A stretch of DNA of 64,000 nucleotides from Streptomyces sp. NBC_01439 (GCF_036227605.1 NZ_CP109487.1:3360001-3424000), one strand, 5' to 3'. Shown: positions 1 through 9,699, numbered from the stretch's first letter. Made by a program: numbers and translations. Notes: a model not told the origin generated them from the letters alone.

Positions 1-644
1 CGTTTTCCCGACTCTCCGTCACCGGCGAGGAACCAGTGTTCCGTCTCCCACCGTGCCCGCCAATCGGCCTCGGTGAGCTGCGCTTTCTCCAGGTTGTGCC
101 GGGTGTTGAGCAGACGGCGTCCACCACGAACGACGTGCACGCGTCCTGCTTCCCGGTCAGTACGTGCCTGCTCCAGGCGGTGTTCCAGGGTGGCCAGTCG
201 TCGGGACTTTTGGAACCACTCGTTCTTGGACCGGTATCCGCCCGCAGCTCTCTTCGTGCCTTTCTCGCCGATCGGCAGGGAGAGCCGCTGCGTCAACGTG
301 CGGACACCGGCTTCAAGAGTCTGGATGTGAGCGAGCTGGCAGCGACGGGACAGCGCCCACTGATCGTGTGTGGCCTTGGTGATTGTCCCGGCGATCCGCG
401 ACGACGACTCCTTGGTCAACTCGCGCTTGCGGGTCGCCCACCTGTCCGTGGAGTGCTCGTGCCCATCCGCACACCGGGTCTTGAGATCGCGGGACGCGAG
501 TGTTCCCTGATGCGAACCGACCAGCCGGAGAACCGTCTCATTCTCGGGTGTCAGGTGCTTGAGTCGGTCCCGTACCGCCACACCGGACGGCCCGAGCGCG
601 ACGAACGGGTCCGAAATGGTGCGCAGCTTCTTCGGCTCAGTCAT
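1..644 (-). CDS. TnpB-like (IS200/IS605 OrfB family) protein, C-terminus cut by window edge
   Basis: The frame is open from an ATG at 644 to the window edge (214 residues visible). It encodes a basic protein starting MTEPKKLRTISDPF, with segments such as RSKNEWFQKSRRLATLEHR and RWETEHWFLAGDGESGK. I recognise these from the N-terminal half of actinobacterial TnpB-related (IS605 OrfB) proteins, which are RNA-guided RuvC nucleases in active transposons. The RuvC catalytic residues and the zinc finger would lie beyond the edge, so nuclease competence cannot be judged. The ATG overlaps the stop of the preceding small membrane-protein gene by 8 bases, so it appears to be the fourth gene of an operon. 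That is not how a TnpB gene in an autonomous IS normally sits. Family assignment is from memory of sequence pattern; moderate confidence. Confidence 0.6.
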   Translation of the reverse strand, partial: MTEPKKLRTISDPFVALGPSGVAVRDRLKHLTPENETVLRLVGSHQGTLASRDLKTRCADGHEHSTDRWATRKRELTKESSSRIAGTITKATHDQWALSRRCQLAHIQTLEAGVRTLTQRLSLPIGEKGTKRAAGGYRSKNEWFQKSRRLATLEHRLEQARTDREAGRVHVVRGGRRLLNTRHNLEKAQLTEADWRARWETEHWFLAGDGESGK

Positions 645-798
645 TGGCGGCCGCCGCTTCCACGGCTTTCCTCGACCGGTTCTTCGCAGAGCGGTGGCCG
701 CACCGGCATGCGCAGAACGAGGTCAGGACCTCCACCATGGCGACGGGGATACCCAGCACGAACAGGACGAACAGAGCCTGCCGAGCGCGCTCGGTCAC
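637..798 (-). CDS. Small predicted membrane protein (53 aa) in TnpB operon
   Basis: The GTG start at 798 lies inside the stop of the upstream 71-aa gene (GTGA overlap). The product is 53 residues. Residues 9-27 (LFVLFVLGIPVAMVEVLTS) are one hydrophobic segment long enough to span the membrane. They are followed by a Cys-rich patch (FCACRCGH) and a very basic tail (SAKNRSRKAVEAAAAND). The positive-inside rule would place the tail in the cytoplasm. The tight overlap with genes on both sides and the intact frame argue that it is real. No family is recognised. Confidence 0.55.
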   Translation of the reverse strand: MTERARQALFVLFVLGIPVAMVEVLTSFCACRCGHRSAKNRSRKAVEAAAAND

Positions 799-1010
799 TT
801 GGCGGCCGACTCAACGTTGGCTACGGCGGTCGACCACTCCCGGCCGGACGCGCCCCGGATGTAGGCCAGCTCCATCCAGCGCTCGTAGACGACGGAGTCC
901 GAGACGTTCTCGTTGATGACTGCCATCAGCTCGCCCTCGCCGCCGGACGCGACATCGCGTACGCGGCGACGCAGCAGCGGGTGCGGCACGTACTCGTACG
1001 ACTCACTCAT
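795..1010 (-). CDS. Small conserved-looking hypothetical protein (71 aa)
   Basis: The ATG at 1010 is preceded by GAGGAG at a good ribosome-binding distance, and it overlaps the end of the 58-aa gene by 8 bases. The product begins MSESYEYVPHPLLRRRVRDV and continues with a beta-rich stretch (GELMAVINENVSDSVVYERW, then ELAYIRGASGREWSTA). It is soluble, with no signal peptide or cysteines. I have the impression of similar short proteins beside XRE regulators in other Streptomyces, but I assign no function. The gene lies between the XRE regulator and the TnpB-like gene in one run of overlapping genes. Confidence 0.65.
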   Translation of the reverse strand: MSESYEYVPHPLLRRRVRDVASGGEGELMAVINENVSDSVVYERWMELAYIRGASGREWSTAVANVESAAK

Positions 1011-1179
1011 GGGACAGCTCCTCGCCCGTGGTGCGGAGGAAGCGCTCCCAGCCGACCAGTGCGCGGTCGAGTAGTTCTTGGCTGGGCTCGGGGATGGCCG
1101 CCACCCCCGGCCTGGGGCTGTCAGAGGTGTCGATGCTGAGCCCGCCACGGGCGCAGTTATGGATGACGCGGCTGGTCAC
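1003..1179 (-). CDS. Small hypothetical protein (58 aa), first gene of TnpB operon
   Basis: A GTG at 1179 follows GGGAG about 6 bases upstream and opens a 58-codon frame. The product runs MTSRVIHNCARGGLSIDTSD ... then a helical segment SQELLDRALVGWERFLRTTG, ending in EELSHE. The stop overlaps the next gene's start by 8 bases, consistent with translational coupling. No family is recognised. The gene is short, so the call rests on the ribosome-binding site, codon bias and operon overlap rather than on homology. Confidence 0.55.
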   Translation of the reverse strand: MTSRVIHNCARGGLSIDTSDSPRPGVAAIPEPSQELLDRALVGWERFLRTTGEELSHE

Positions 1180-1244
1180 GGGTGGCTCCCTACCGGTATC
1201 AGCGGGTGGTGTGACGACGGTAGGTGCGGACCGACGGCTCGACA

Positions 1245-1286
1245 GGGAGAGTTCCTCCCCCCTTGCCGAGGGGGAGGGTTCCTCCC
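1245..1286. promoter_or_regulatory. Paired 15-bp palindromes, candidate operator of the XRE/TnpB locus
   Basis: Two copies of GGGAG-N5-CTCCC lie at 1245-1259 (spacer AGTTC) and 1272-1286 (spacer GGTTC), 27 bp centre to centre. They are in the 119-bp gap between the end of the XRE gene and the start of the small-protein/TnpB operon. The 27-bp repeat of a near-identical palindrome in a promoter-sized gap suggests protein binding. Alternatively, the C-rich stretch between them could let the region fold as one RNA hairpin and act as a terminator for the XRE gene. Confidence 0.5.
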
Positions 1287-1298
1287 TCTGAGGGCGCC

Positions 1299-2516
1299 TC
1301 AGACAGGCACGCCAATGTCCTGCGCAAGTTGCCGGGCATCCCCCTGGACCATGCGCGGGCCAGCCTTCACCAACTCTGGCAGGACCATGCGGGTGTGCAT
1401 GTTGTAGCGGATGGTCTCCGGCGACTCTCGATGCGCCTTCTGCAAGAGGGCGACCGCGGCCACTCCCTCATCCTGGAGGCCGTGGGCGCGAGCCGTCTCG
1501 ATGAGGTGATAGGCGCGGCGCGTGGCCGAGGGCACCCGGTCCAGGTCGAGCGCGGCAGCGATCTCCAGCGCCTTGCGAGGTTGCATCAGGTCGTTGTGCA
1601 TGGTCAATGCGTACGCGTCCACGATGCCCTGCCCGAAGATCAGCCACGGGTGCGCGTAGTCGTCCCCGAGCCGGCCGGCAGCGTCATTGGCCCGGTCCCA
1701 GTACCGCCAGGCATCCCCGGAACGGCCAACCTTGGCGAACGACAGCGCCACGGCCAGCATCAGCAGCCCCCACCGCGCCAGATCCTCCGGGTCGTCCTGG
1801 TGGAGCAGCTGGGCAGCCTGCTCGGCAAGGTCGACGCGGGCCTCTGCGGCCTCGTTCGCGTCCCGATGGATGTGGTTCATGTACCAGGCCGCCGCAGCGA
1901 TCGCCTTCGGGCTGTCGGCGTCCTGCGCCGCCGTCATCGCACGGTCGCCCGTGAGCATGACCAACTCTGGCGTCGGCTGGAAGGACAGAAAGAGCTGAGC
2001 CAGGTGGTAGGTCTGAGCCTGCGCGGCGAGTGCCTGCCGTCGTGCTGGGCCGTCCAGCAGCCGTACAGAGTGCTGGGCATCTGCGAGCAGGTCGGGCAGC
2101 AATGCGGCGATGCGGGCGCGATGGTTGCCGCGGCCGTGCCACAGCTTCCAGGCCTGCCGCACACGCGCGCCGAGGACCTGAGCGGACTCCGGCTCGGCTT
2201 CGGCCGCCTGAAGCCGGTAGGTGGTCAGGGCTCGCTTCACATCGGGCAGGTCCGTGTGCTGGGCCTTGGTGTAGGTGGCCGCTGCGATTCGGTCGTCACC
2301 GGTCAGGTCCGTGACGTCGCACCCGTAGATGCTGGCGAGGCGCAGGAGCATGGGGAGACGCGGCATCCCGATGGAGCCGTTCTCGATCGCCTTCACCCAG
2401 TCGGGAGAGCGGCCAGCAAGACCGGCGGCGACGGGCCTGGTGAGACCTGCCCGTTCTCTGGCGATCCGGGCGCGCTGTCCGAAGGTTGTGGGTGCGGGGT
2501 CGTGCTGCGTGGGCAT
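1299..2516 (-). CDS. XRE-family HTH regulator with TPR-like C-terminal domain
   Basis: 405 residues. Residues about 12-65 form a Cro/C1-type helix-turn-helix (FGQRARIARERAGLTRPVAA, then SPDWVKAIENG). The remaining ~330 residues are all-helical with TPR-like repeats rich in Ala/Leu/Trp pairs, a layout common in Streptomyces regulators that sense peptides or partner proteins. The ATG at 2516 follows a GGAACGGAACGGAG stretch supplying the ribosome-binding site. Further upstream is a TAGCGT that could be a -10 element. It is transcribed in the same direction as the small-gene/TnpB operon, 119 bp before it, and is the obvious candidate to control that operon. Ligand and target are unknown. Confidence 0.8.
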   Translation of the reverse strand: MPTQHDPAPTTFGQRARIARERAGLTRPVAAGLAGRSPDWVKAIENGSIGMPRLPMLLRLASIYGCDVTDLTGDDRIAAATYTKAQHTDLPDVKRALTTYRLQAAEAEPESAQVLGARVRQAWKLWHGRGNHRARIAALLPDLLADAQHSVRLLDGPARRQALAAQAQTYHLAQLFLSFQPTPELVMLTGDRAMTAAQDADSPKAIAAAAWYMNHIHRDANEAAEARVDLAEQAAQLLHQDDPEDLARWGLLMLAVALSFAKVGRSGDAWRYWDRANDAAGRLGDDYAHPWLIFGQGIVDAYALTMHNDLMQPRKALEIAAALDLDRVPSATRRAYHLIETARAHGLQDEGVAAVALLQKAHRESPETIRYNMHTRMVLPELVKAGPRMVQGDARQLAQDIGVPV

Positions 2517-2676
2517 ACGGGACTCCGTTCCGTTCCGGCCTAGGCCCTCAGAACGCTACTCCCCATCAGTGAACTCGACCGTCCCCATGTCGCAGCCACA
2601 ATCTCCAACAGCCGATACGGCCGTCACCGCACCCGTCACCCCCCGCGCATTGCGGCCATGGCCCCGCCGGCGGGGC

Positions 2677-3546
2677 TCACCGGCCGCTGCGGGCCCGGTC
2701 CTCCTCCAACAGGTCGTCCAGATACGGCCGCAGCACCTGCGGCAGGGCGGTGCGGTCCATCGTGCGCAGCAGGGCGAACGCCGGTTCCGCCAGGAATTGA
2801 CCCAATGCGAGCAGCGCGTACAGGTGGGACTCCAGCGCGTCGTGGTCCTGCTCCCGCACCGCGGCCCGGGCCAGCGCGCCGCACAGGTAGCGGCCCACCT
2901 CGGGCGCCCAGGAGTTCGGCCAGTCCGCGATGGCAGCGGCGGCGGAACACCGGGTCCGGGGGTCGGGCGAGCGCAGCCGCGGTGCGCACTCCCGGGCCCG
3001 GGGTTCGGCCTCCAGGAGGTCCCACTCGGCCAGCCCCCGCGCACCGGATCCGGACAGCAACACCCGGGCCGTGCAGCCGGGGTCCAACCGGTCCACGGCC
3101 CTGCCGTAGAACTCGATGCGCTCCAGCACCAGCCACGTCCCGCCCGGGGTGCGCAGGCCGAGCCCGGAGTGCGGGGCTCCGCGCAGGCAGCGCACGACGA
3201 CCCTGGTCGCGTCGCCGATGGGTTCCGCGGGCCCGGAGACCTGCAGCCGGGAGGCGCGGACGAGCAGCGCGGCCAGGACCGGGGAGTCGGCGCAGCGGCC
3301 GGCGAGGCGGGCCAGCGCGGCGTCGCCGACGGCCGGTTCGACGGCGGGCAGCGCGTCGATCTGCGCCGCCAGGGCGGCCGGGTCCGTCTCGCGGTCGACG
3401 GCGTCGGCGAGCGCGTCGGCCAGGTACCGCTCCTGGTCCGGGCCCCAGGCGACGTCCGCCACCCGGCGTGCGGCCGCCTCCCGCAGCCGGGGGTCGGCCG
3501 CCCGCAGCTGTGGGCCGATCGATTCGTGCAGTGCCTCCGAGTCCAT
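2677..3546 (-). CDS. Helical-repeat (HEAT-like) hypothetical protein
   Basis: 289 residues from an ATG at 3546 (MDSEALHESIGPQLRAADPR), with GGGGGACA upstream as a likely ribosome-binding site. The sequence is almost wholly alpha-helical, built of short helix pairs such as DPRLREAAARRVADVAWGPD and SPDPRTRCSAAAAIADWPN. The spacing resembles HEAT/armadillo repeats. There is no signal peptide, membrane segment or catalytic motif. It stands alone between the accessory left end and the glgE operon. An in-frame extension further upstream exists but is Pro/Arg-rich and unlike coding sequence. Function unknown. Confidence 0.7.
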   Translation of the reverse strand: MDSEALHESIGPQLRAADPRLREAAARRVADVAWGPDQERYLADALADAVDRETDPAALAAQIDALPAVEPAVGDAALARLAGRCADSPVLAALLVRASRLQVSGPAEPIGDATRVVVRCLRGAPHSGLGLRTPGGTWLVLERIEFYGRAVDRLDPGCTARVLLSGSGARGLAEWDLLEAEPRARECAPRLRSPDPRTRCSAAAAIADWPNSWAPEVGRYLCGALARAAVREQDHDALESHLYALLALGQFLAEPAFALLRTMDRTALPQVLRPYLDDLLEEDRARSGR

Positions 3547-4307
3547 GTGGCATTGTCCCCCGTACGGATGACAGGTCGGACGTGGCACGGGACTGCCCGG
3601 AGGGGCCGGTGCTCGGGGACGCCGGGTCGCGGGCCGAGCCGGCCCTGATCCCCGACGGAGCCGCGTGGCGGCCGCCGCGACCGCGCCCAGCCTGGTCCGG
3701 TCGCCGAAGGGGCGTCGGTCAGGCCCGCGGCGTCGGGTGCCGTGCACCTCCCCCGACTACCGCCGGGGGTTCGTCTCCGGCGCGGCCGCCCGAGCCGTCC
3801 GCATCGTTCAATACCCCCGGATCACCGGTCACTCGCACTTCTCAGCATGACGGGCCATTGTCTCCCGATGATGCCCTCACCGGCTCTCCGGTCGGGGCGC
3901 GCGGGGCCCGTGGGACAGGTGGTTTCCGCTCCGCCGGCGCCCGGTCACCGCGCCGCGTCCGCCCCTACGTCACCTAGTCCCGGCCGACTTGACGGAGACC
4001 CGGCGGATGTCGACCCGGGTCTTGGTATCGGCCGTGCCACTACGTACGAGTAGTTAACCGAGCGCGCGGATTGGGCGGGGTGAGAGTGGGAAGGGCTCCC
4101 CCGGTACACGTTCGTACACGCACGGCGCACCCGCCCACAAACCCTCTCCCCGCCACCCGAGTGAACGCGGACAGGAGCGGCCATGCCCGCAGCCCAGCCG
4201 TCCACTGAGCGGCTAGAAACAGAGCGAACAGAGCGTGCACTACCAGCCGTGCTCACGGCTGGCCTGTTGTCACCGAGCCCTGCGAACTGCCCCCAGGTGA
4301 TCCCATC
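3547..4307. other. 760-bp stretch without a recognised gene upstream of glgE
   Basis: I find no convincing coding frame here: the open frames are Arg/Pro-rich and lack ribosome-binding sites. The part nearest glgE (from about 4020) is less GC-rich, with TACGAGTAGTTAACC as a possible promoter area. It also carries a short direct repeat ACAGAGCGAACAGAGCG near 4220 and a leader hairpin described separately. From memory, S. coelicolor has a divergent glycogen phosphorylase gene on this side of glgE. I see none of it here. Confidence 0.5.
4243..4262 (+). promoter_or_regulatory. Small hairpin in the glgE leader
   Basis: CCAGCCGT and ACGGCTGG form a perfect 8-bp stem around a GCTC tetraloop, ending 45 bases before the glgE start. 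It may stabilise or modulate the leader. There is no U-run, so it does not look like a complete terminator. Confidence 0.35.
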
Positions 4308-6302
4308 ATGATCGGTCGCATTCCCGTGCTGGACGTCCGCCCCGCCGTCGACTGCGGCGCCAGACCCGCAAAGGCGGTCGTGGACGAGGTCTTCGAGATC
4401 TCGGCCACCGTGTTCCGCGAAGGACACGACGCCGTCGCCGCCCACCTCGTCCTACGTGATCCGGGCGGGCGGCTGCGGGTCCCCGTGCCGCTGAGCGAAC
4501 TCGCCCCCGGTACCGACCGGTGGGGGGCCAAGGTCTCCGTCGAGGTCGAGGGGAGGTGGACGTACACCGTCGAAGCGTGGAGCGATCCGGTGGCCACCTG
4601 GCGGGCCCATGCCGCGATCAAGATTCCCGCCGGGATCGACACCGGGCTGATGCTGTGGGAGGGCGCGGATCTCTACGAGCGCGCCGCGGCCCGGATCCCC
4701 AAGCGCGACGGGCGCGAGGCCGTCCTGGCCGCCGCCGTGACCATGCGCGACGAGGACCTGCCGGTCGCGCAGCGCTACGAGGCCGCCCTCGACCCGGCCG
4801 TGGACGCCGCGTTCGCCAGGCGCCCCTACCGGGAGCTGGTGACCGCCTCCAAGCCCCTGCCGCTCCTGGTGGAGCGCAAGCGGGCCCTCTTCGGCTCCTG
4901 GTACGAGATGTTCCCGCGCTCCGAGGGAGCGGTGCTGGAGCCCGGCGAGGCCCCGGTCAGCGGGACCTTCCGGACCGCTGCCGAACGGCTGCCCGCGATC
5001 GCGGCGATGGGCTTCGACGTGGTCTACCTGCCGCCCATCCACCCGATCGGGTCGACTTATCGCAAGGGTCCGAACAACACTCTTTCCGCTGGAAGTTGGG
5101 ACCCGGGGGTGCCGTGGGCCATCGGCTCCACCGAGGGCGGGCACGACGCGGTCCACCCGGACCTCGGCACCATCGAGGACTTCGACGCCTTCGTCGGGCG
5201 CGCCCGCGAGCTGGGCATGGAGATCGCACTGGACTTCGCGCTGCAGTGCTCCCCCGACCACCCGTGGGTGGAGAAGAACCCGCAGTGGTTCCGCCACCGG
5301 GCCGACGGGACGATCGCGTACGCCGAGAACCCGCCGAAGAAGTACCAGGACATCTATCCGATCCACTTCGACACCGACATGGCCGGCATCGTGGAGGAGA
5401 CCTGCCGGATCCTGCGGCACTGGATGGACCACGGCGTCCGCATCTTCCGGGTCGACAATCCGCACACCAAGCCGGTGGTCTTCTGGCAGAAGGTGATCGC
5501 GGACATCAACAAGTCCGACCCGGACGTGATCTTCCTGGCCGAGGCCTTCACCCGGCCCGCGATGATGCGGGCGCTGGCCGCCGTCGGCTTCCAGCAGTCC
5601 TACACGTACTTCACCTGGCGCAACACCAAGGCCGAGCTGACCGAGTACCTGACCGAGCTGGCGGACACCCCCTCCGCCTCGGTCATGCGGCCGAACTTCT
5701 TCGTCAACACGCCGGACATCCTGCACGAGTACCTCCAGCACGGCGGCCGTCCCGCCTTCGAGGTCCGGGCCGTCCTGGCCGCCACCCTCTCGCCCGCCTG
5801 GGGGGTCTACGCCGGCTACGAGCTCTGCGAGAACACCCCGGTGCGCGAGGGCAGCGAGGAGTACCAGAACTCCGAGAAGTACGAGTTCCGGCCGCGCGAC
5901 TGGGCGGCCGCCGACCGCACCGGCACCACCATCGCCCCGCTGATCACCGCCCTGAACCGGCTGCGCCGCCGCAACCCCGCGCTCCAGCAGCTGCGCGACA
6001 TCCACTTCCACTCGACCGACAACGAACAGGTGATCGCCTATTCGAAGCACGCCGGAGCCAATTCCGTACTGGTGGTCGTCAACCTCGATCCGCACCACAC
6101 CCAGGAGGCGACCGTGTCGTTGGACATGCCGGTACTCGGCCTCGACTGGCACGGGTCCCTCGCGGTGCGCGACGAGCTCACCGGCGAGACCTATCACTGG
6201 GGCAGGGCGAACTACGTGCGCCTAGAGCCGGGCCGCACGCCCGCGCACGTACTGGCCGCTCTGCGACCGTCCCCGCCCACCGGAGGGTCACCCACCACAT
6301 GA
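4308..6302 (+). CDS. glgE: Alpha-1,4-glucan:maltose-1-phosphate maltosyltransferase GlgE
   Basis: 664 residues, GH13 family. GlgE transfers maltosyl units from maltose-1-phosphate onto the non-reducing ends of alpha-glucan in the cytoplasm. The signature [10 protein letters not shown] carries the expected nucleophile at D383, and FLAEAF carries the acid/base at E412. These lie a constant 11 residues before the D394/E423 numbering I know for S. coelicolor GlgE1. The N-terminal ~110 residues are a beta-sandwich domain, followed by the catalytic barrel and a C-terminal beta domain. AGGTGAT precedes the ATG. The stop overlaps treS by 4 bases, which supports coupled expression of the pathway. Confidence 0.95.
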   Translation: MIGRIPVLDVRPAVDCGARPAKAVVDEVFEISATVFREGHDAVAAHLVLRDPGGRLRVPVPLSELAPGTDRWGAKVSVEVEGRWTYTVEAWSDPVATWRAHAAIKIPAGIDTGLMLWEGADLYERAAARIPKRDGREAVLAAAVTMRDEDLPVAQRYEAALDPAVDAAFARRPYRELVTASKPLPLLVERKRALFGSWYEMFPRSEGAVLEPGEAPVSGTFRTAAERLPAIAAMGFDVVYLPPIHPIGSTYRKGPNNTLSAGSWDPGVPWAIGSTEGGHDAVHPDLGTIEDFDAFVGRARELGMEIALDFALQCSPDHPWVEKNPQWFRHRADGTIAYAENPPKKYQDIYPIHFDTDMAGIVEETCRILRHWMDHGVRIFRVDNPHTKPVVFWQKVIADINKSDPDVIFLAEAFTRPAMMRALAAVGFQQSYTYFTWRNTKAELTEYLTELADTPSASVMRPNFFVNTPDILHEYLQHGGRPAFEVRAVLAATLSPAWGVYAGYELCENTPVREGSEEYQNSEKYEFRPRDWAAADRTGTTIAPLITALNRLRRRNPALQQLRDIHFHSTDNEQVIAYSKHAGANSVLVVVNLDPHHTQEATVSLDMPVLGLDWHGSLAVRDELTGETYHWGRANYVRLEPGRTPAHVLAALRPSPPTGGSPTT

Positions 6303-8017
6303 TGATCAACGATCCCGTCCACGACACCTTCGAGGACACCCCCGCCAAGGACCGCGATCCCGACTGGTTCAAGCGGGCGGTGTTCTACGAGGTCCTCGTC
6401 CGCTCCTTCCACGACAGCAACGGCGACGGCGTCGGGGACCTCAAGGGGCTCACCAGCAAACTGGACTACCTCCAGTGGCTCGGTGTCGACTGCCTCTGGC
6501 TGCCGCCGTTCTTCGCCTCACCCCTGCGCGACGGGGGTTACGACGTCGCCGACTACACCTCCGTGCTCCCCGAATTCGGCGACCTCGCCGACTTCGTGGA
6601 GTTCGTGGACGCCGCGCACACCCGCGGCATGCGGGTGATCATCGACTTCGTCATGAACCACACGAGCGATCAGCACGAGTGGTTCCAGCAGTCGCGCAAG
6701 GACCCGGACGGACCGTACGGCGACTACTACATGTGGGCCGACAACGACAAGCAGTACCAGGACGCCCGCATCATCTTCGTCGACACCGAGACCTCCAACT
6801 GGACGTACGACCCCGTACGCAAGCAGTACTACTGGCACAGATTCTTCTCCCACCAGCCGGACCTCAACTACGAGAACCCGGCCGTGGTGGAGGAGATCGT
6901 CTCCGCCCTGCGCTTCTGGCTCGACCTCGGCATCGACGGCTTCCGTCTCGACGCCGTGCCCTACCTGTACGCCGAGGAGGGCACCAACTGCGAGAACCTG
7001 CCCCGCACCCACCAGCTCCTCAAGCGGGTCCGGGCCGAGATCGACGCGCACTACCCGGACACCGTGCTGCTCGCCGAGGCCAACCAGTGGCCCGAGGACG
7101 TCGTCGACTACTTCGGCGACTACGAGAAGGGCGGGGACGAGTGCCACATGGCCTTCCACTTCCCCGTCATGCCGCGCATCTTCATGGCCGTGCGAAGAGA
7201 GTCCCGCTACCCCGTCTCCGAAATCCTGGCCAAGACCCCGGCGATCCCGGACCGCTGCCAGTGGGGCATCTTCCTGCGCAACCACGACGAGCTCACCCTC
7301 GAAATGGTCACGGACGAAGAGCGCGACTACATGTACGCCGAGTACGCCAAGGACCCGCGGATGCGGGCCAACATCGGCATCCGGCGCCGGCTCGCCCCGC
7401 TCCTGGACAACGACCGCAACCAGATGGAGCTGTTCACGGCCCTGCTGCTGTCGCTGCCCGGCTCGCCGGTGCTCTACTACGGCGACGAGATCGGCATGGG
7501 TGACAACATCTGGCTGGGCGACCGCGACGGCGTCCGCACGCCGATGCAGTGGACCCCGGACCGCAACGCCGGTTTCTCCTCGTGCGATCCGGGCAGGCTG
7601 AACCTGCCGGTCATCATGGATCCCGTCTACGGGTACCGGGTCACCAACGTCGAGGCCGCGATGTCCTCGCCCTCCTCGCTGCTGCACTGGACCCGTCGGC
7701 TGATCGAGGTCCGCAAGGCGAACCCGGCCTTCGGCCTCGGCTCGTACACCGAACTGCCGTCGTCGAACCCGGCGGTGCTCGCGTTCCTGCGCGAGCACGG
7801 GGACGACCTGGTGCTGTGCGTGCACAACTTCTCGCGCTTCGCGCAGCCCACCGAGCTCGACCTGCGGTCGTTCAACGGACGCGTCCCGGTGGAGCTCACG
7901 GGCGACGTGCGCTTCCCGCCGATCGGCGAGTGGCCGTACCTGCTGACCCTGGCGGGCCACGGCTTCTACTGGTTCCGGCTGCGGAAGGAACAGCGCGGCG
8001 AGCGGCGCGCCACGTAG
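6299..8017 (+). CDS. treS: Trehalose synthase (maltose alpha-D-glucosyltransferase)
   Basis: 572 residues, GH13. Interconverts trehalose and maltose, feeding maltose to the maltokinase and then GlgE. It opens with the typical [20 protein letters not shown]. The catalytic triad is visible as D218 (GFRLDAV), E260 (LLAEANQWP) and D330 (RNHDEL). The ATG at 6299 overlaps the glgE stop (ATGA); a second ATG lies in the next codon. The length agrees with stand-alone TreS enzymes. This copy has no fused maltokinase domain; the kinase is encoded separately downstream. Confidence 0.95.
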   Translation: MMINDPVHDTFEDTPAKDRDPDWFKRAVFYEVLVRSFHDSNGDGVGDLKGLTSKLDYLQWLGVDCLWLPPFFASPLRDGGYDVADYTSVLPEFGDLADFVEFVDAAHTRGMRVIIDFVMNHTSDQHEWFQQSRKDPDGPYGDYYMWADNDKQYQDARIIFVDTETSNWTYDPVRKQYYWHRFFSHQPDLNYENPAVVEEIVSALRFWLDLGIDGFRLDAVPYLYAEEGTNCENLPRTHQLLKRVRAEIDAHYPDTVLLAEANQWPEDVVDYFGDYEKGGDECHMAFHFPVMPRIFMAVRRESRYPVSEILAKTPAIPDRCQWGIFLRNHDELTLEMVTDEERDYMYAEYAKDPRMRANIGIRRRLAPLLDNDRNQMELFTALLLSLPGSPVLYYGDEIGMGDNIWLGDRDGVRTPMQWTPDRNAGFSSCDPGRLNLPVIMDPVYGYRVTNVEAAMSSPSSLLHWTRRLIEVRKANPAFGLGSYTELPSSNPAVLAFLREHGDDLVLCVHNFSRFAQPTELDLRSFNGRVPVELTGDVRFPPIGEWPYLLTLAGHGFYWFRLRKEQRGERRAT

Positions 8018-8253
8018 CCGGGAGCCGGTCCAGGGCCCAGTGAGCCGAAGGAGCGCGACCTGCAGGTCAGGTTCACGGCGCTCCGGAGGCGAACCGGGCC
8101 TTCGCACCAGGGGGCGGGCAGCTCTAACGGGTCAATCGCCCGCCCCTGTACGGACCATCCTGACCCGACACTCGCACATGCCGGAGAAGCAACTGCCGCG
8201 CATCCGGGACACTCTGCGCATTCTGTGACCGCCCGGGGAAAGGACGCGACGCC

Positions 8254-9699
8254 ATGTCGGAGGCTGCATCCGCCCGGAGCCGTCTGACGGCCGACCGGGC
8301 CGCCGGGATCGCTCCACTGGAGCCGATGCTGAGGGCCTGGCTGCCCGCACAGCGCTGGTTCGCGGGCAAGGGCCGCACCATCAGCAGGCTCAGGACCGTA
8401 TCGGCGGCCGAACTGCTGCCGCCGGGATCCACCCCCGGCCTGCTGCACCTGCTCCTCGATGTCGACGGGGACTGCTACCAACTGCTGCTGGGCATCCGCC
8501 CGTCCCTGCCGCCCGCCCTCGCCCCCACCCTGATCGGCCATGCCGAGGACGGCCCGTACGCGGGCCGGGCGGTCTACGAGGCGCTGGGCGATCCCCGGCT
8601 CGCGGCCATGCTCCTGGAACGGCTGCGCTCCCCCGGGGCCCTCGGCCCGCTGCGCTTCGACCGGGACCCGGCCACGCCGATCCCGGCGGGGCTCACCCCC
8701 CGGCCGCTCTCCGGCGAGCAGACCAACTCCTCGCTCATTTACGGAGATTCGTTCATCCTGAAGGTGTTCCGTCGGGTCGGCCCCGGGGTCAACCCGGACC
8801 TGGAGCTGCCCAGGGCGCTGGCCGCCGCCGGCTGTGCCCGGGTCCCGGCCCCCGTCGCCTGGTACGAGGCCGAGCCGCCCGGCAGCGAACCGCTGACGCT
8901 GGGCGTGCTCCAGCCGTACCTGCGGGGCTCCGACGACGGTTGGCAGCTCGCGCTGCGCCGGCTCGGCTCCGGGGCCGACTTCACCGCCGAGGCGCACGCG
9001 CTGGGCCGGGCCACCGCCGAGGTGCACAGCGCGCTGGCCGCGGCGCTGCCCACGGTCGCGCTCGGCCCGGAGCAGACCGCCCGGCTCGCCGCGGGGATGA
9101 CGGCCCGGCTGGCCGCCACCGCCCGGGAGGTGGCGGCGCTGCGGCCCTACGAGGCGGGGTTGCGGGGCGCCTTCGACGCACTGGCGGCCTCCCGGGGGGC
9201 GGGGGTGCCCGCCCAGCGGATCCACGGGGACCTCCATTTGGGTCAGACCCTGCGCACCCTCGACGGCAGCTGGTCGTTGATCGACTTCGAGGGCGAGCCG
9301 GCCCGGCCGTTGGCCGACCGGCGCCGTCCCGAACCGGCGGTGCGCGACATCGCCGGGATACTGCGCTCCTTCGACTACGCCGCCCGCTCGCACCGGCCGT
9401 TCGCCCCCGCCTGGGCGGACGACTGCCGGGCCGCCTTCTGCGAGGGCTACGCCCGCACCACCGGCCGGGACCCCCGCGAGGACCCCGTGCTGCTGCGCGC
9501 GTACGAGACCGACAAGGCGGTGTACGAGGCCCGCTACGAGTCCCGGCACCGCCCCGACTGGCTGCACGTCCCGATGGCCGCGATCCGGCGGCTCTCGGAG
9601 CCCGTACGGCCCGCCCACCGCGTGCCGCCGACCCCGTCCGCCCCCGGCTCCATCTCCCCCCACCCCCACCCGAAGCCCCCGAGGAGGCCGCTCGCGTGA
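8254..9699 (+). CDS. mak: Maltokinase
   Basis: 481 residues. Phosphorylates maltose to maltose-1-phosphate with ATP, supplying GlgE. The N-terminal cap ([16 protein letters not shown]) is characteristic of Mak/Pep2. The aminoglycoside-phosphotransferase-like kinase core shows the HGDLHLGQ catalytic loop at about 324-331 (D326) and the metal-binding LIDFEGEP that follows. AAAGGA lies before the ATG at 8254. A 236-bp gap separates it from treS. Its stop overlaps the GTG of glgB by 4 bases, so the last two genes are translationally coupled. Confidence 0.92.
   Translation: MSEAASARSRLTADRAAGIAPLEPMLRAWLPAQRWFAGKGRTISRLRTVSAAELLPPGSTPGLLHLLLDVDGDCYQLLLGIRPSLPPALAPTLIGHAEDGPYAGRAVYEALGDPRLAAMLLERLRSPGALGPLRFDRDPATPIPAGLTPRPLSGEQTNSSLIYGDSFILKVFRRVGPGVNPDLELPRALAAAGCARVPAPVAWYEAEPPGSEPLTLGVLQPYLRGSDDGWQLALRRLGSGADFTAEAHALGRATAEVHSALAAALPTVALGPEQTARLAAGMTARLAATAREVAALRPYEAGLRGAFDALAASRGAGVPAQRIHGDLHLGQTLRTLDGSWSLIDFEGEPARPLADRRRPEPAVRDIAGILRSFDYAARSHRPFAPAWADDCRAAFCEGYARTTGRDPREDPVLLRAYETDKAVYEARYESRHRPDWLHVPMAAIRRLSEPVRPAHRVPPTPSAPGSISPHPHPKPPRRPLA

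Noticed and set aside
36..1139. Long plus-strand open frame at the left edge
   Set aside because: Pro/Arg-rich composition, no ribosome-binding site, and it lies opposite the coupled minus-strand genes; a high-GC shadow frame.
4452..6197. 581-codon minus-strand frame opposite glgE
   Set aside because: Composition is Val/Gly/Arg/Leu-rich antisense of a GC-rich gene; glgE has clear catalytic motifs in the other strand.
8940..9695. In-frame N-terminal extension of glgB through mak
   Set aside because: Overlaps mak, which has intact kinase motifs; the GTG at 9696 coupled to the mak stop is the sensible start.
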